Below, in pieces: positions 1-5,522 of a stretch of DNA of 5,522 bases. Source of the DNA: Verrucomicrobiota bacterium (GTDB taxonomy: Bacteria > Verrucomicrobiota > Verrucomicrobiia > Verrucomicrobiales > Akkermansiaceae); the NCBI GenBank assembly GCA_026397695.1, contig JAPLUJ010000341.1, positions 1 through 5,522 of the forward strand. Reading direction: 5' to 3'. The position numbers were made by a program, and so were the translations under genes. Below the pieces are notes generated by a model, which had not been told where the DNA came from, did not search any database, and worked only from the letters and a program-made list of their open reading frames with translations. The first letter of the stretch is position 1. Every line of letters starts with the position of its first letter.

Positions 1-1
1 A

Positions 2-1369
2 TTGCGCGACGCGCTGGAAGGCAATGGTTTCACGACAGCGGAGGCGGAACGCATCATCATGCCGGTGTTGACCGGCACCATGGCGCTCGGTTCACAGCCG
101 CGAACCATCACACTCGAACCGGGCAAGGAAATGGATACCGCTGTCGCCGCCGTGCAAGTGGCCGCGTTGGGCGGCAAGGTGAAGCTCGATGGCAAGACGG
201 GTGCCCTGACGATCATCGTGCCGCTCGACAAAAAGGAGGCTGATTCCCTGGCGTCATGCGCGAACACCTTGCAAGCTCGCGCCAAAATCCATGAGGCGGT
301 GGAAGCCGTGCGCGATGCGGAGCGGGCATTCGGCAGCGGGAAACCGCGCCAACCGTCACCTTACGAGCTCCGGGAAAATTTCATCGTGCCGATTCTCTGC
401 GTCGAGGAAGATGGCGACCTGTTTGTGTTTGAAAGCACATTTCTGCTAGAACAACCATGGCGGCTCGGCCAAAAGGACGCCACGCTTGCGGAAACCTATA
501 ACCCGCTCAAACGACCGACCGGCAGAGCTGGCATTATTGATGTGAACGCGGCCAACGAGGTGACGGCGGGATTGATGGCGATGGAAGAAGGCGAGGATTT
601 TGTCGGCACGCTGCACCAGCAGGTCATGGAACTCGGCGGCTCGGGCGATTGGACAGTCGAGGCGCTCATCGGCTGGTTAGACCGGCGGATCGACCATGCC
701 GACATCCCGGCGGGCGAATCGGCGGTGTTCTTGCGCAAAGCAATCCTGGGCCTGATGGCTGGATATGGAATCGAGGACGCAGGCACCATGGCACTTGATC
801 GCTATCGCCTGCGGGATCAGATAGAAAGACGCATTCAATCACACCGAGAAACGGAGAGGAAAAACGCTTTTGAACAATGGCTGCTCCCGGATTCCTCGCT
901 GATCGTCGCTGAATCCAAGACCATCAATTTCGCGGCAATGAGCTACGAACCCGGCTGGAGCGACGAGGGCGGCTTCCAGTTCAAGAAACACTACTTCGGT
1001 CCGAAACCCGGTGAATTGAAGGAAAAGCGGGCGGACGGTAAGTTGACCGAGGAATTCCAGTGCGCCCAATACCTCGATGCCTTGCCCGAGGTGAAATTCT
1101 GGGCACGCAACCTGTCACGCCGGACGACATCATTCCGCCTTCAGACCGCGACCGATTGGTTCTATCCAGATTTCATCTGCCTTCTCAACGACGGCCGCGT
1201 GCTGGCAGTGGAATACAAGGGCAAGGCATGGTCGGAAATGGAAGACTCCGCCGAGAAGCGCGCCGTGGGTGCCGTTTGGGAATCCCGCAGCAATGGTAAA
1301 TGCCTCTTCATCATGCCGGATGGCCCGGATCTAGCAGCCATTGGCGCGAAGATCTCAGGAAATCACTGA
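2..1369 (+). CDS. Type III restriction / DEAD-box helicase-type Res subunit, C-terminal part (5' end outside window)
   Basis: The 455 visible residues match the C-terminal region of Res-type restriction subunits, the ATP-dependent DNA translocase and nuclease chains of type III-like systems. No Walker A, DEAD/H or other SF2 helicase motifs are present, so the motor domain must lie upstream; the TTG at position 2 is only an in-frame codon at the window edge. About residues 120-160 (PYELRENFIVPIL..., FLLEQPW) form the linker typical of the family. Residues 350-420 form the nuclease domain. EEFQCAQYLDALPEVKFWARN precedes a PD-(D/E)XK core with P389-D390 in FYPDF and E404-Y-K406 in VEYKGK, followed by a conserved-looking EKRAVGAVWE helix and a LFIMPDG strand. 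The nuclease site looks intact and the frame is open to TGA. The partner Mod methyltransferase is not in the window and would be expected upstream. Family call from recognised motifs; the exact subtype (type III versus an orphan helicase-nuclease) is uncertain. Confidence 0.82.
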   Translation: MRDALEGNGFTTAEAERIIMPVLTGTMALGSQPRTITLEPGKEMDTAVAAVQVAALGGKVKLDGKTGALTIIVPLDKKEADSLASCANTLQARAKIHEAVEAVRDAERAFGSGKPRQPSPYELRENFIVPILCVEEDGDLFVFESTFLLEQPWRLGQKDATLAETYNPLKRPTGRAGIIDVNAANEVTAGLMAMEEGEDFVGTLHQQVMELGGSGDWTVEALIGWLDRRIDHADIPAGESAVFLRKAILGLMAGYGIEDAGTMALDRYRLRDQIERRIQSHRETERKNAFEQWLLPDSSLIVAESKTINFAAMSYEPGWSDEGGFQFKKHYFGPKPGELKEKRADGKLTEEFQCAQYLDALPEVKFWARNLSRRTTSFRLQTATDWFYPDFICLLNDGRVLAVEYKGKAWSEMEDSAEKRAVGAVWESRSNGKCLFIMPDGPDLAAIGAKISGNH

Positions 1370-1400
1370 ACCAGAAAATGCTGTAGCTCGCTGTACCATC

Positions 1401-1721
1401 TTATTCGCTTATCCCAGCCATCCCACAAACGATGCCAAATTATTGAACTGACATGCAAAAAAGGAGTTCTGGCACACGGTTGTGTTTCTTATTTCACGGA
1501 CTCACTCTTTCACTCAGGCGCACATCCGCTGGCTGGAATGGAAGGCAATCTACATGGCCACCACAGCCAAGCGATACCATCTATCAAACGGAAATGGTGG
1601 TAGCGAACCTTTCATCACGGAAGCAATGCGCGCTGATTTGGATGAAGTGTTCGAAACCGGCTAGATTCTCTTGGAAGCGTTGGGGCAGCCCTTGTTCCGA
1701 CCCCTGATTGAGAAGGCTAGG
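1401..1721 (+). pseudogene. Decayed GIY-YIG nuclease family gene (remnant)
   Basis: One frame of this stretch, read through its stops, resembles small GIY-YIG nuclease proteins often found beside restriction systems. In order it gives AYPSHPTNDAKLLN, a TGA at 1449-1451, HAKKEFWHTVVFLISR, THSFTQAHIRWLEW, KRYHLSNGNGGSEPFITEAM, RADLDEVFETG, a TAG at 1662-1664, then ILLEALGQPLFRPLIEK. The family pattern recalled is YIG..(D)..KRL..H...K-D-FW, SFTKAH..YLEW, SEPF..E.M.AD, FET..ILL..LG.P.F. The GIY half and the region before it are missing, YIG reads YPS, and the catalytic Arg expected in 'KRL' is absent. The first stop could come from CGA to TGA; the second from CAG or AAG. Several independent lesions mean no active nuclease is made. 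GC content (about 48% over 1381-1680) is below its neighbours (39/60 in one sampled PBP stretch), as expected for unselected or imported DNA. The match is from memory of the family, not a search. Confidence 0.68.
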
Positions 1722-1821
1722 TGGACGTTTGTTTTTCGGTCATCAGGGCGGCGGTGTTTTCGGTGCGCGGCAATCAGTTAGCGTGTCCATGGCGGTGTTG
1801 GCCAGGTCAACCACTGCCTAA
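1722..1821 (+). other. Possible frameshifted tail of the GIY-YIG remnant (DUF4357-like)
   Basis: Longer GIY-YIG relatives continue into a short DUF4357 module with a pattern like 'FFC.G.GA.A.G......G..VL.GS'. After the remnant's LIEKAR, a +1 shift gives LFFGHQGGGVFGARQSVSV then SMAVLARSTTA and a TAA at 1819-1821. The likeness (hydrophobic start, Gly-rich middle, 'VLARS' end) is weak and could be chance. The stretch holds no other gene that I can support. Confidence 0.2.
1791..1818 (-). terminator. Weak stem-loop downstream of the methyltransferase gene
   Basis: Positions 1791-1800 (ggcggtgttg) can pair with 1808-1818 (caaccactgcc), with one bulged base and a G-T pair, leaving a 7-nt loop (gccaggt). 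It sits 22 bases past the stop of the minus-strand methyltransferase. On that strand the G-T pair becomes a C-A mismatch and no T tract follows, so it is at best a poor intrinsic terminator. It also overlaps the doubtful nuclease tail. Confidence 0.2.
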
Positions 1822-1839
1822 CGGAATCAACGAAAATGG

Positions 1840-3069
1840 TTACGCGGCATCCGGCGGGGATCCGAACAAGCGGTGGGCGAGGCTGGCGGGGTCATGCGGG
1901 GTGACGGCGGGGTTCCACGAGAGTTCGAGGAAATGGAAGCAGGAGCCGAGGTGTGCCGGGTGGGTGAGGGTTTGGAATTGGCGCGAAAAAGCCGGCTGCG
2001 GATGGCCTTCCTGTTCTAGCAGCCAATCGCGGGCGGTGGCGGTGAGCCAGGAGCCTTGGTCGCGGAACACGGTGGGGCGCCCGCCCAGCGCCAGCGCCGC
2101 TTCCGCGACGGCAGTGAAATCGACGTGCGCGGTGATGTCCGACTCGCCGGGGTGTTCTAGCGGATTTGCGTCGGCGCGGTGTTTGGAAAACGTGCGCAGT
2201 GTGCCGGCAGTGCGGGCCGGGTGGTAATAGTCGGGCCGGGAGAAGCCGTAGTCCGCCCACACCATCAGCCCGGATTCGAGGCTGCGGACCAGTGGCTGGA
2301 GAAACGAAGGGAAACAGGTGCGCACCTCGGTGCGGTAGCCATCCGGGAAATTCCCACCCAGCGGCGTCATGGATGTTAGAAGCAACGGGTCGCGGATGTC
2401 ATCGAGGACCCACGCGAATTCCCCGTCCCGAGCGAGCGCCACCCGGCACTCGAGCCAGCGGCCGGCGTGCCACTCGACGAGGTGAAATGGCAGGGCATCG
2501 AGCACTTCGTTGCCGAACGCGGCGCCCGGCAGCGGATCGCCCACGAGTTCTAACGGATCGGTGATGAGGCGGACGGAGTGCCGCCAGCGGGAGAGGGTGA
2601 TGCGTTGCGCCGCCTGTAGGCCTGGCAGGGGTTCCGGGATCACATATTCGAGCGTTGCGAAAGCCTGCGGGTCCAGGGTCGCAAGTGTGCCTAGCAGATC
2701 GGCCGCGAGCGTGCCGTCATGGGCGCCGCATTCGATGATCCTCCAGCGTGCCGGGGCACCGGCATCCTGCCACGCCCGCAGCATCCGGCGGGCTAACAAT
2801 TCGCCAAAGAGCGGCCCCACGCTCGCGCTGGTGAAGAAGTCACCGCCGCGCCCGATTTGGCGGGTGGCACGGGCGTAATAACCGAGTCCGGGTTGATACA
2901 GGGCGGCCGCCATGAATTCCGGAAAGCCCAGCGACCCGTCGCGTTCGATCCGGTCGTGCAGAATCCTCCTCAACGAAGGGGTTGCGGGCGGCGTCCCGAT
3001 GAGATACTCCTGTGGGCGCTTTGCCGCCTGCGAGGGCGGCGATGAATCCGGATCAGGCATGGTGACCAT
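1840..3069 (-). CDS. SAM-dependent methyltransferase, MidA/NDUFAF7 (DUF185) family
   Basis: A 409-residue protein, the usual length for this family. Signature blocks in order: GFPEFMAAALYQPGLGYYA (48-66), GDFFTSASVGPLFGELLA (76-93), the SAM-binding motif I variant IIECGAHDGTL (111-121), FGNEVLDALPFHLVEW (185-200), and ADYGFSRPDYY with GTLRTF, HPGESDITAHVDF (272-318). Mitochondrial NDUFAF7 methylates an arginine of complex I subunit NDUFS2 and aids complex I assembly; the substrate of bacterial members is not established. The protein should be cytosolic: there is no signal peptide or membrane segment. GAHDG replaces the GPGRG of proteobacterial members; from memory this variant occurs in other phyla. 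The start is uncertain. Translation could begin at 3069, at the ATG ending at 3060, or at TTG 2973, just before the conserved LRRILHDRI; the first ~30 residues are Pro/Ser-rich and not conserved in kind. No clear Shine-Dalgarno sequence precedes any of these. It is divergent from the PBP gene, with touching starts. Confidence 0.88.
   Translation of the reverse strand: MVTMPDPDSSPPSQAAKRPQEYLIGTPPATPSLRRILHDRIERDGSLGFPEFMAAALYQPGLGYYARATRQIGRGGDFFTSASVGPLFGELLARRMLRAWQDAGAPARWRIIECGAHDGTLAADLLGTLATLDPQAFATLEYVIPEPLPGLQAAQRITLSRWRHSVRLITDPLELVGDPLPGAAFGNEVLDALPFHLVEWHAGRWLECRVALARDGEFAWVLDDIRDPLLLTSMTPLGGNFPDGYRTEVRTCFPSFLQPLVRSLESGLMVWADYGFSRPDYYHPARTAGTLRTFSKHRADANPLEHPGESDITAHVDFTAVAEAALALGGRPTVFRDQGSWLTATARDWLLEQEGHPQPAFSRQFQTLTHPAHLGSCFHFLELSWNPAVTPHDPASLAHRLFGSPPDAA
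3058..3069. other. Head-to-head overlap of divergent start codons
   Basis: The CATG at 3058-3061 contains an ATG on each strand: 3059-3061 for the PBP anchor segment (plus) and 3060-3058 for the methyltransferase (minus), with a second methyltransferase ATG at 3069-3067. If these are the real starts, there is no intergenic DNA, and each promoter must lie inside the other gene. I see no convincing -35/-10 pair or Shine-Dalgarno sequence on either side. A later methyltransferase start (for example TTG 2973) would open an 85-bp gap. Confidence 0.5.
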
Positions 3070-3367
3070 TCAGAAAATCAACCGAAGGAAGCCCCGCAAG
3101 CGGTGGTTTTACAAGCGCAAAGGCTTTTGGCTGGGCGTCTTGTTGCTCGGCTTGGTGATGGTTGGTGCGGGTTGGCTGTGGCTTGATGAATATACCCGGC
3201 CATACCGCACGCGAGCGGCCACCTATCATCTTGAGCGCATCAACGATCTGGAAATGTATCCGAAGTGTCTAAGGCATGCATCAATGCGCTGCGGGCGGGT
3301 GAGGACCAGCGGTTTGAGACGCACGCCGGCGTGGACTATATCGGCATCGTACGCGCGTTCTATCTGA
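3059..3367 (+). pseudogene. N-terminal anchor segment of the penicillin-binding protein, out of frame with the rest
   Basis: From ATG 3059 the frame encodes MVTIQKINRRKPRKRWFYKR, a strongly basic cytoplasmic tail, followed by one membrane helix FWLGVLLLGLVMVGAGWLWL (residues 23-42). This is the N-in signal-anchor layout of class A PBPs. After it come a periplasmic YTRPYRTRAATYHLERIN and DLEMYPK, like the start of the pre-glycosyltransferase linker. PBP-like sequence ends near residue 69 (about 3262). Beyond that the frame is nonsense (CLRHASMRCGR...) and stops at 3365-3367, while the glycosyltransferase domain continues in another frame from about 3256. The usual 25-30 residue stretch between anchor and the EDQRF motif (roughly 'V.DR.G..I...F...R..V....') is absent. 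The two parts look like one gene broken by a deletion that is not a multiple of three. No slippery heptamer is evident at the junction. Confidence 0.65.
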
Positions 3368-5418
3368 ACTGGAAGGCTGGCGAGACGACCCAGGGGGCGA
3401 GCACGGTCACCCAGCAGTTAGCCCGCAATGCCTACGATCTGGAGGGCGAGCGGCGGAAGTTCAAGGAGACAGGCATTCAGCGCAAGTTGGTCGAGGTGTT
3501 CCTCGCACGGCTGATCGAAAAGCGTTACAAGAAGCCTGAGATTCTCGAGTTTTACCTCAACCGGATCTACTTCGGCAGCGGGTACTATGGGATCCGCTCG
3601 GCCGCGCTGGGCTACTTCGGCAAGGAACCGCGGGATCTCAACGCCCTCGAAAGTGCCGCCATCGTCGGGTGTATCAAAAACCCTTCCAACCTGTCGCCGC
3701 TCAACAATGAGGAAGCCAACCGCCGCTCGCGCAATTTGGTGCTGGCCCGCATGGCGGATCTCAACGTCCTGTCCCGCAAGGAGGCGGAGCAACTTGCCAA
3801 GACTCCTCTCCAATTGAACCCCAAGCCGCTGCGGCGCGGCACCACACATCTCTACGAACGCATCGCCGAGGCGGTCGGCGCGGCCTTGGGCGAGGACGCG
3901 CTGGCGGCCGGCGGCTTCACCGTGCACACCACGATTCTGAAAGAAGCGCAGGATGCCGCTGCGAAATCTTTGTTAGAGAGTCTGGCGCGTGCCGAGACGC
4001 AACCCGGCTACCGCCGGCAGAAATACGAGGACTATCATAAAAACAGCGCCAAAGCGGCGGAGTATTTGCAAGGTGCGGTGCTGATGGTGGACCACGATAC
4101 CGGCGAAGTGCTGGCGCATGTGGGCGGGCGTGATTATGCGCAGGTGCCCTATGATTTCGTCGAGCTCGGCAAGCGCCCGCTGGGCACCGCGTTTTTTCCG
4201 ATCATTTATGTGGCGGGATTGGAGGCTGGTCTAACACCGGCCACGCTGGTGGGGGACGAACCCATGGACAACCGCTCGGTGATGGTGGGCGGGCGCGAAG
4301 GCATTCTCGGCGAGTGGGGCATGGAAGTTGCCGCGCCGGTCTATCAGGGGAACATTACGGTGCGCAAGGCCTTGGAAAACTCGAAGATCGCCGCCACGGT
4401 GCGTTTTGCCGATCAAACGGGCTTGCAGCGGGTGGTGGACACCGCCTGCCGCTTCGGGCTGCCGCTGCAAAAGGCCGAATTGTTGCGCCGGCTGGCGGTG
4501 GGCTTCGAGGAGGTTTCCTTGAAACAAGCGGTGCGGGCGATCGCCGCTTTCCCGTCGGGCGGCAGGTTGGGGCCGGAACGACTGGTGTATGTCGACCGCA
4601 TTGAGGATGCGGCGGGTGATGTTAGATTCCGGCGTCAGCGCCAGACGGTGTCGCGCACCGGGGTGATGGATGGGGCGACGGCTTGGCAGGTGCACAGCAT
4701 GCTCGCGGGATCGCTTTCCCGCGGCAGTTCGAAAGGCGTGCTCGACGGTTTGATAGAAAAGCCCTTCAATGGCGCGGGCAAAGGCGGCACCACCCATGAC
4801 TTCGGGGATTGCTGGTTCCTCGGCTATAACAAGCGGGTCAGTTGCGGGGTGTGGACGGGGTTTCTAACAGCGAATGGCGAGCCGATCTATCCGGGTGCCT
4901 TCAGCCGGAACCTTGCGCTGCCGGTCTGGCAGGCGGTGATGAATGCGGCGGCGCCCTCGTTCGGCGGCGGGCAACTCGCGCCACCTAACAACATTGTCGA
5001 AGTTCCGTTGTGTTCGGTATCCGGCCAGCGGGCCACCCAGTTCTGCCAGGAATACGCTGAAGCCCCCGGTTCCGGCATGGTCCTTTCGCGCAGCACTGCG
5101 GTGACGGAGTATTTTCGCAGGGGCACGGAGAAGTTGCCGTTCTGCACCGTCCACGCCGGGATCCTCGGTGACGGGAACTCGGCGGATATGGCGCTTCTCA
5201 GCATGCCCGCGCTGGAGGTCGTGCCGGTGCGGCCGAAAGCCCCGGTTTTGTTAGGGGATGATCCCTATCACACCGAACTGCCGAGTTTCGCCGCCACTTC
5301 GGCGGAAGTCGGGTTGGTGCGCCGCCGCACCAACGTGCTCGACAGCCTGGATTTGGGAGCCATTGAGGAGGCGATCCCGCTGAAGCCGCCGCCGCGTTTG
5401 AAAATCGAGGACGAGTGA
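3265..5418 (+). CDS. Class A penicillin-binding protein (GT51 glycosyltransferase + degenerate transpeptidase domain)
   Basis: This frame holds nearly all of a PBP1A-like protein, which polymerises lipid II into glycan strands in the periplasm. The GT51 domain (residues 1-180) carries its motifs: AGEDQRFETHAGVD (11-24, catalytic E13), QGASTVTQQLARN (43-55), RKLVEVFLARLIEKRY (73-88), and EILEFYLNRIYFGSGYYGIRSAA. A transpeptidase-like fold follows (about 265-560), starting AVLMVDHDTGEVLAHVGGRDY. Its three catalytic motifs are altered: SxxK reads T308-A-F-F311 in LGTAFFP, SxN reads S373-K-I375, and KTG reads K506-G-G in GKGGTTHDF. Acylation by substrate or beta-lactam is therefore not expected. 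The tail (583-628: CSVSGQRATQFC, TEYFRRGTEKLPFC) is the Cys-containing class A end. GTG 3265 is only the first possible start; there is no Shine-Dalgarno sequence, and a membrane anchor is encoded just upstream in another frame. The 717-codon frame without stops suggests selection until recently. An active monofunctional polymerase after frame repair, or a young pseudogene, are both possible. Confidence 0.85.
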   Translation: MSKACINALRAGEDQRFETHAGVDYIGIVRAFYLNWKAGETTQGASTVTQQLARNAYDLEGERRKFKETGIQRKLVEVFLARLIEKRYKKPEILEFYLNRIYFGSGYYGIRSAALGYFGKEPRDLNALESAAIVGCIKNPSNLSPLNNEEANRRSRNLVLARMADLNVLSRKEAEQLAKTPLQLNPKPLRRGTTHLYERIAEAVGAALGEDALAAGGFTVHTTILKEAQDAAAKSLLESLARAETQPGYRRQKYEDYHKNSAKAAEYLQGAVLMVDHDTGEVLAHVGGRDYAQVPYDFVELGKRPLGTAFFPIIYVAGLEAGLTPATLVGDEPMDNRSVMVGGREGILGEWGMEVAAPVYQGNITVRKALENSKIAATVRFADQTGLQRVVDTACRFGLPLQKAELLRRLAVGFEEVSLKQAVRAIAAFPSGGRLGPERLVYVDRIEDAAGDVRFRRQRQTVSRTGVMDGATAWQVHSMLAGSLSRGSSKGVLDGLIEKPFNGAGKGGTTHDFGDCWFLGYNKRVSCGVWTGFLTANGEPIYPGAFSRNLALPVWQAVMNAAAPSFGGGQLAPPNNIVEVPLCSVSGQRATQFCQEYAEAPGSGMVLSRSTAVTEYFRRGTEKLPFCTVHAGILGDGNSADMALLSMPALEVVPVRPKAPVLLGDDPYHTELPSFAATSAEVGLVRRRTNVLDSLDLGAIEEAIPLKPPPRLKIEDE

Positions 5419-5422
5419 GGGC

Positions 5423-5431
5423 GGGGGGGGG
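5423..5431. other. G9 homopolymer just after the PBP stop
   Basis: Nine consecutive G residues begin four bases after the TGA of the PBP gene. The tract is prone to slippage and sequencing error but lies outside any coding frame, so it should not affect a protein. No terminator hairpin is seen between it and the inverted repeat. Confidence 0.9.
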
Positions 5432-5460
5432 CCAATCCTGTTCAATTAAGAAATTCGAAC

Positions 5461-5490
5461 CGCAGATGGACGCAGATGAACACAGATAAA
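5461..5490 (+). repeat. Three degenerate 10-bp tandem units
   Basis: The sequence reads as consecutive decamers cgcagatgga, cgcagatgaa and cacagataaa. The first two differ at one base; the third keeps the 'c.cagat.aa' frame. This forms the left arm of the larger inverted repeat. Confidence 0.75.
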
Positions 5491-5522
5491 ATCAAAAATC
5501 TCTCTTCATCTGCGTCTATCTG
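5463..5522. repeat. Imperfect inverted repeat, cut by the window end
   Basis: The left arm 5463-5487 and the reverse complement of the right arm 5498-5522 agree at 22 of 25 positions, with a 10-nt A-rich spacer (aaaatcaaaa). Transcribed, it would form a long hairpin 45 bases past the PBP stop and could serve as a transcription end or mRNA-stabilising structure. I recall 'cgcagatgaacacagat'-like sequence as a recurrent intergenic repeat of environmental bacteria, which would make this one copy of a dispersed family. The right arm probably continues beyond the window, because the left side also carries flanking 'aacc' at 5459-5462. Confidence 0.8.

Noticed and set aside
1482..1664. Intact 60-residue small protein starting at GTG 1482
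   Set aside because: Its sequence is the middle of a longer GIY-YIG-like protein, and recognisable homology continues on both sides of its ends, so it is a fragment, not a small gene.
1449..1664. Readthrough or recoding of TGA and TAG in the nuclease remnant
   Set aside because: Two different stops plus a missing N-terminus and a lost catalytic Arg fit decay far better than recoding.
1721..2227. 168-codon open frame on the plus strand over the end of the methyltransferase gene
   Set aside because: It is opposite the conserved C-terminal part of the methyltransferase and shows no family features.
3250..3270. Programmed ribosomal frameshift joining PBP anchor and enzyme domains
   Set aside because: No slippery heptamer or clear downstream structure is visible, and about 25-30 expected linker residues are also missing, which a frameshift would not explain.
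3418..3927. 169-codon open frame on the minus strand opposite the GT51 domain
   Set aside because: It is antisense to conserved glycosyltransferase motifs and has no recognisable domain.
4231..4797. 188-codon open frame on the minus strand within the PBP gene
   Set aside because: It lies opposite a clearly recognised coding region, its product is His/Arg/Pro-rich without family features, and such frames are common in GC-rich genes.
5461..5522. Start of a CRISPR array
   Set aside because: The units are 10 bp without spacers and are arranged as an inverted repeat, unlike CRISPR direct repeats.

Overview
The window reads as a chromosomal stretch from a GC-rich Gram-negative bacterium, most likely of the Verrucomicrobiota or a related PVC lineage. 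This rests on the style of the MidA-type methyltransferase (EC-GAHDG in motif I rather than the proteobacterial GPGRG), on the style of the bifunctional-type penicillin-binding protein, and on the intergenic repeat built from 'cgcagatgaa' units. The assignment is made from remembered family resemblance, not from a search.

Layout, left to right. (1) Positions 2-1369, plus strand: the C-terminal part of a large type III restriction / DEAD-box-type Res subunit with an intact PD-(D/E)XK nuclease motif; its helicase half lies outside the window. (2) Positions 1370-1839: no intact gene. The stretch holds a decayed GIY-YIG nuclease relative (about 1401-1721, possibly to 1821) with two in-frame stops and a missing N-terminus. 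Its base composition is lower in GC (about 48% by hand count over 1381-1680). (3) Positions 1840-3069, minus strand: an intact MidA/NDUFAF7-family SAM-dependent methyltransferase. (4) Positions 3059-5418, plus strand: a class A penicillin-binding protein (peptidoglycan glycosyltransferase plus transpeptidase fold) in two reading frames. The cytoplasmic tail and membrane anchor (from 3059) are in one frame; the glycosyltransferase and transpeptidase-like domains (3265-5418) are in another. (5) Positions 5419-5522: a G9 tract and an imperfect inverted repeat that runs into the window end.

The left third looks like the edge of a defence island (restriction subunit plus nuclease debris). The right two thirds look like ordinary housekeeping sequence. 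The methyltransferase and the PBP are divergent and their predicted starts touch or overlap, leaving no intergenic promoter space.

The most notable observation is in the PBP. Its glycosyltransferase motifs are intact, but all three penicillin-binding motifs are altered (SxxK is TAFF, SxN is SKI, KTG is KGG), so the transpeptidase fold should be catalytically dead. The same gene has lost the linker between anchor and glycosyltransferase domain, with a frame change at about 3255-3265. No complete new biological system is evident in the window.
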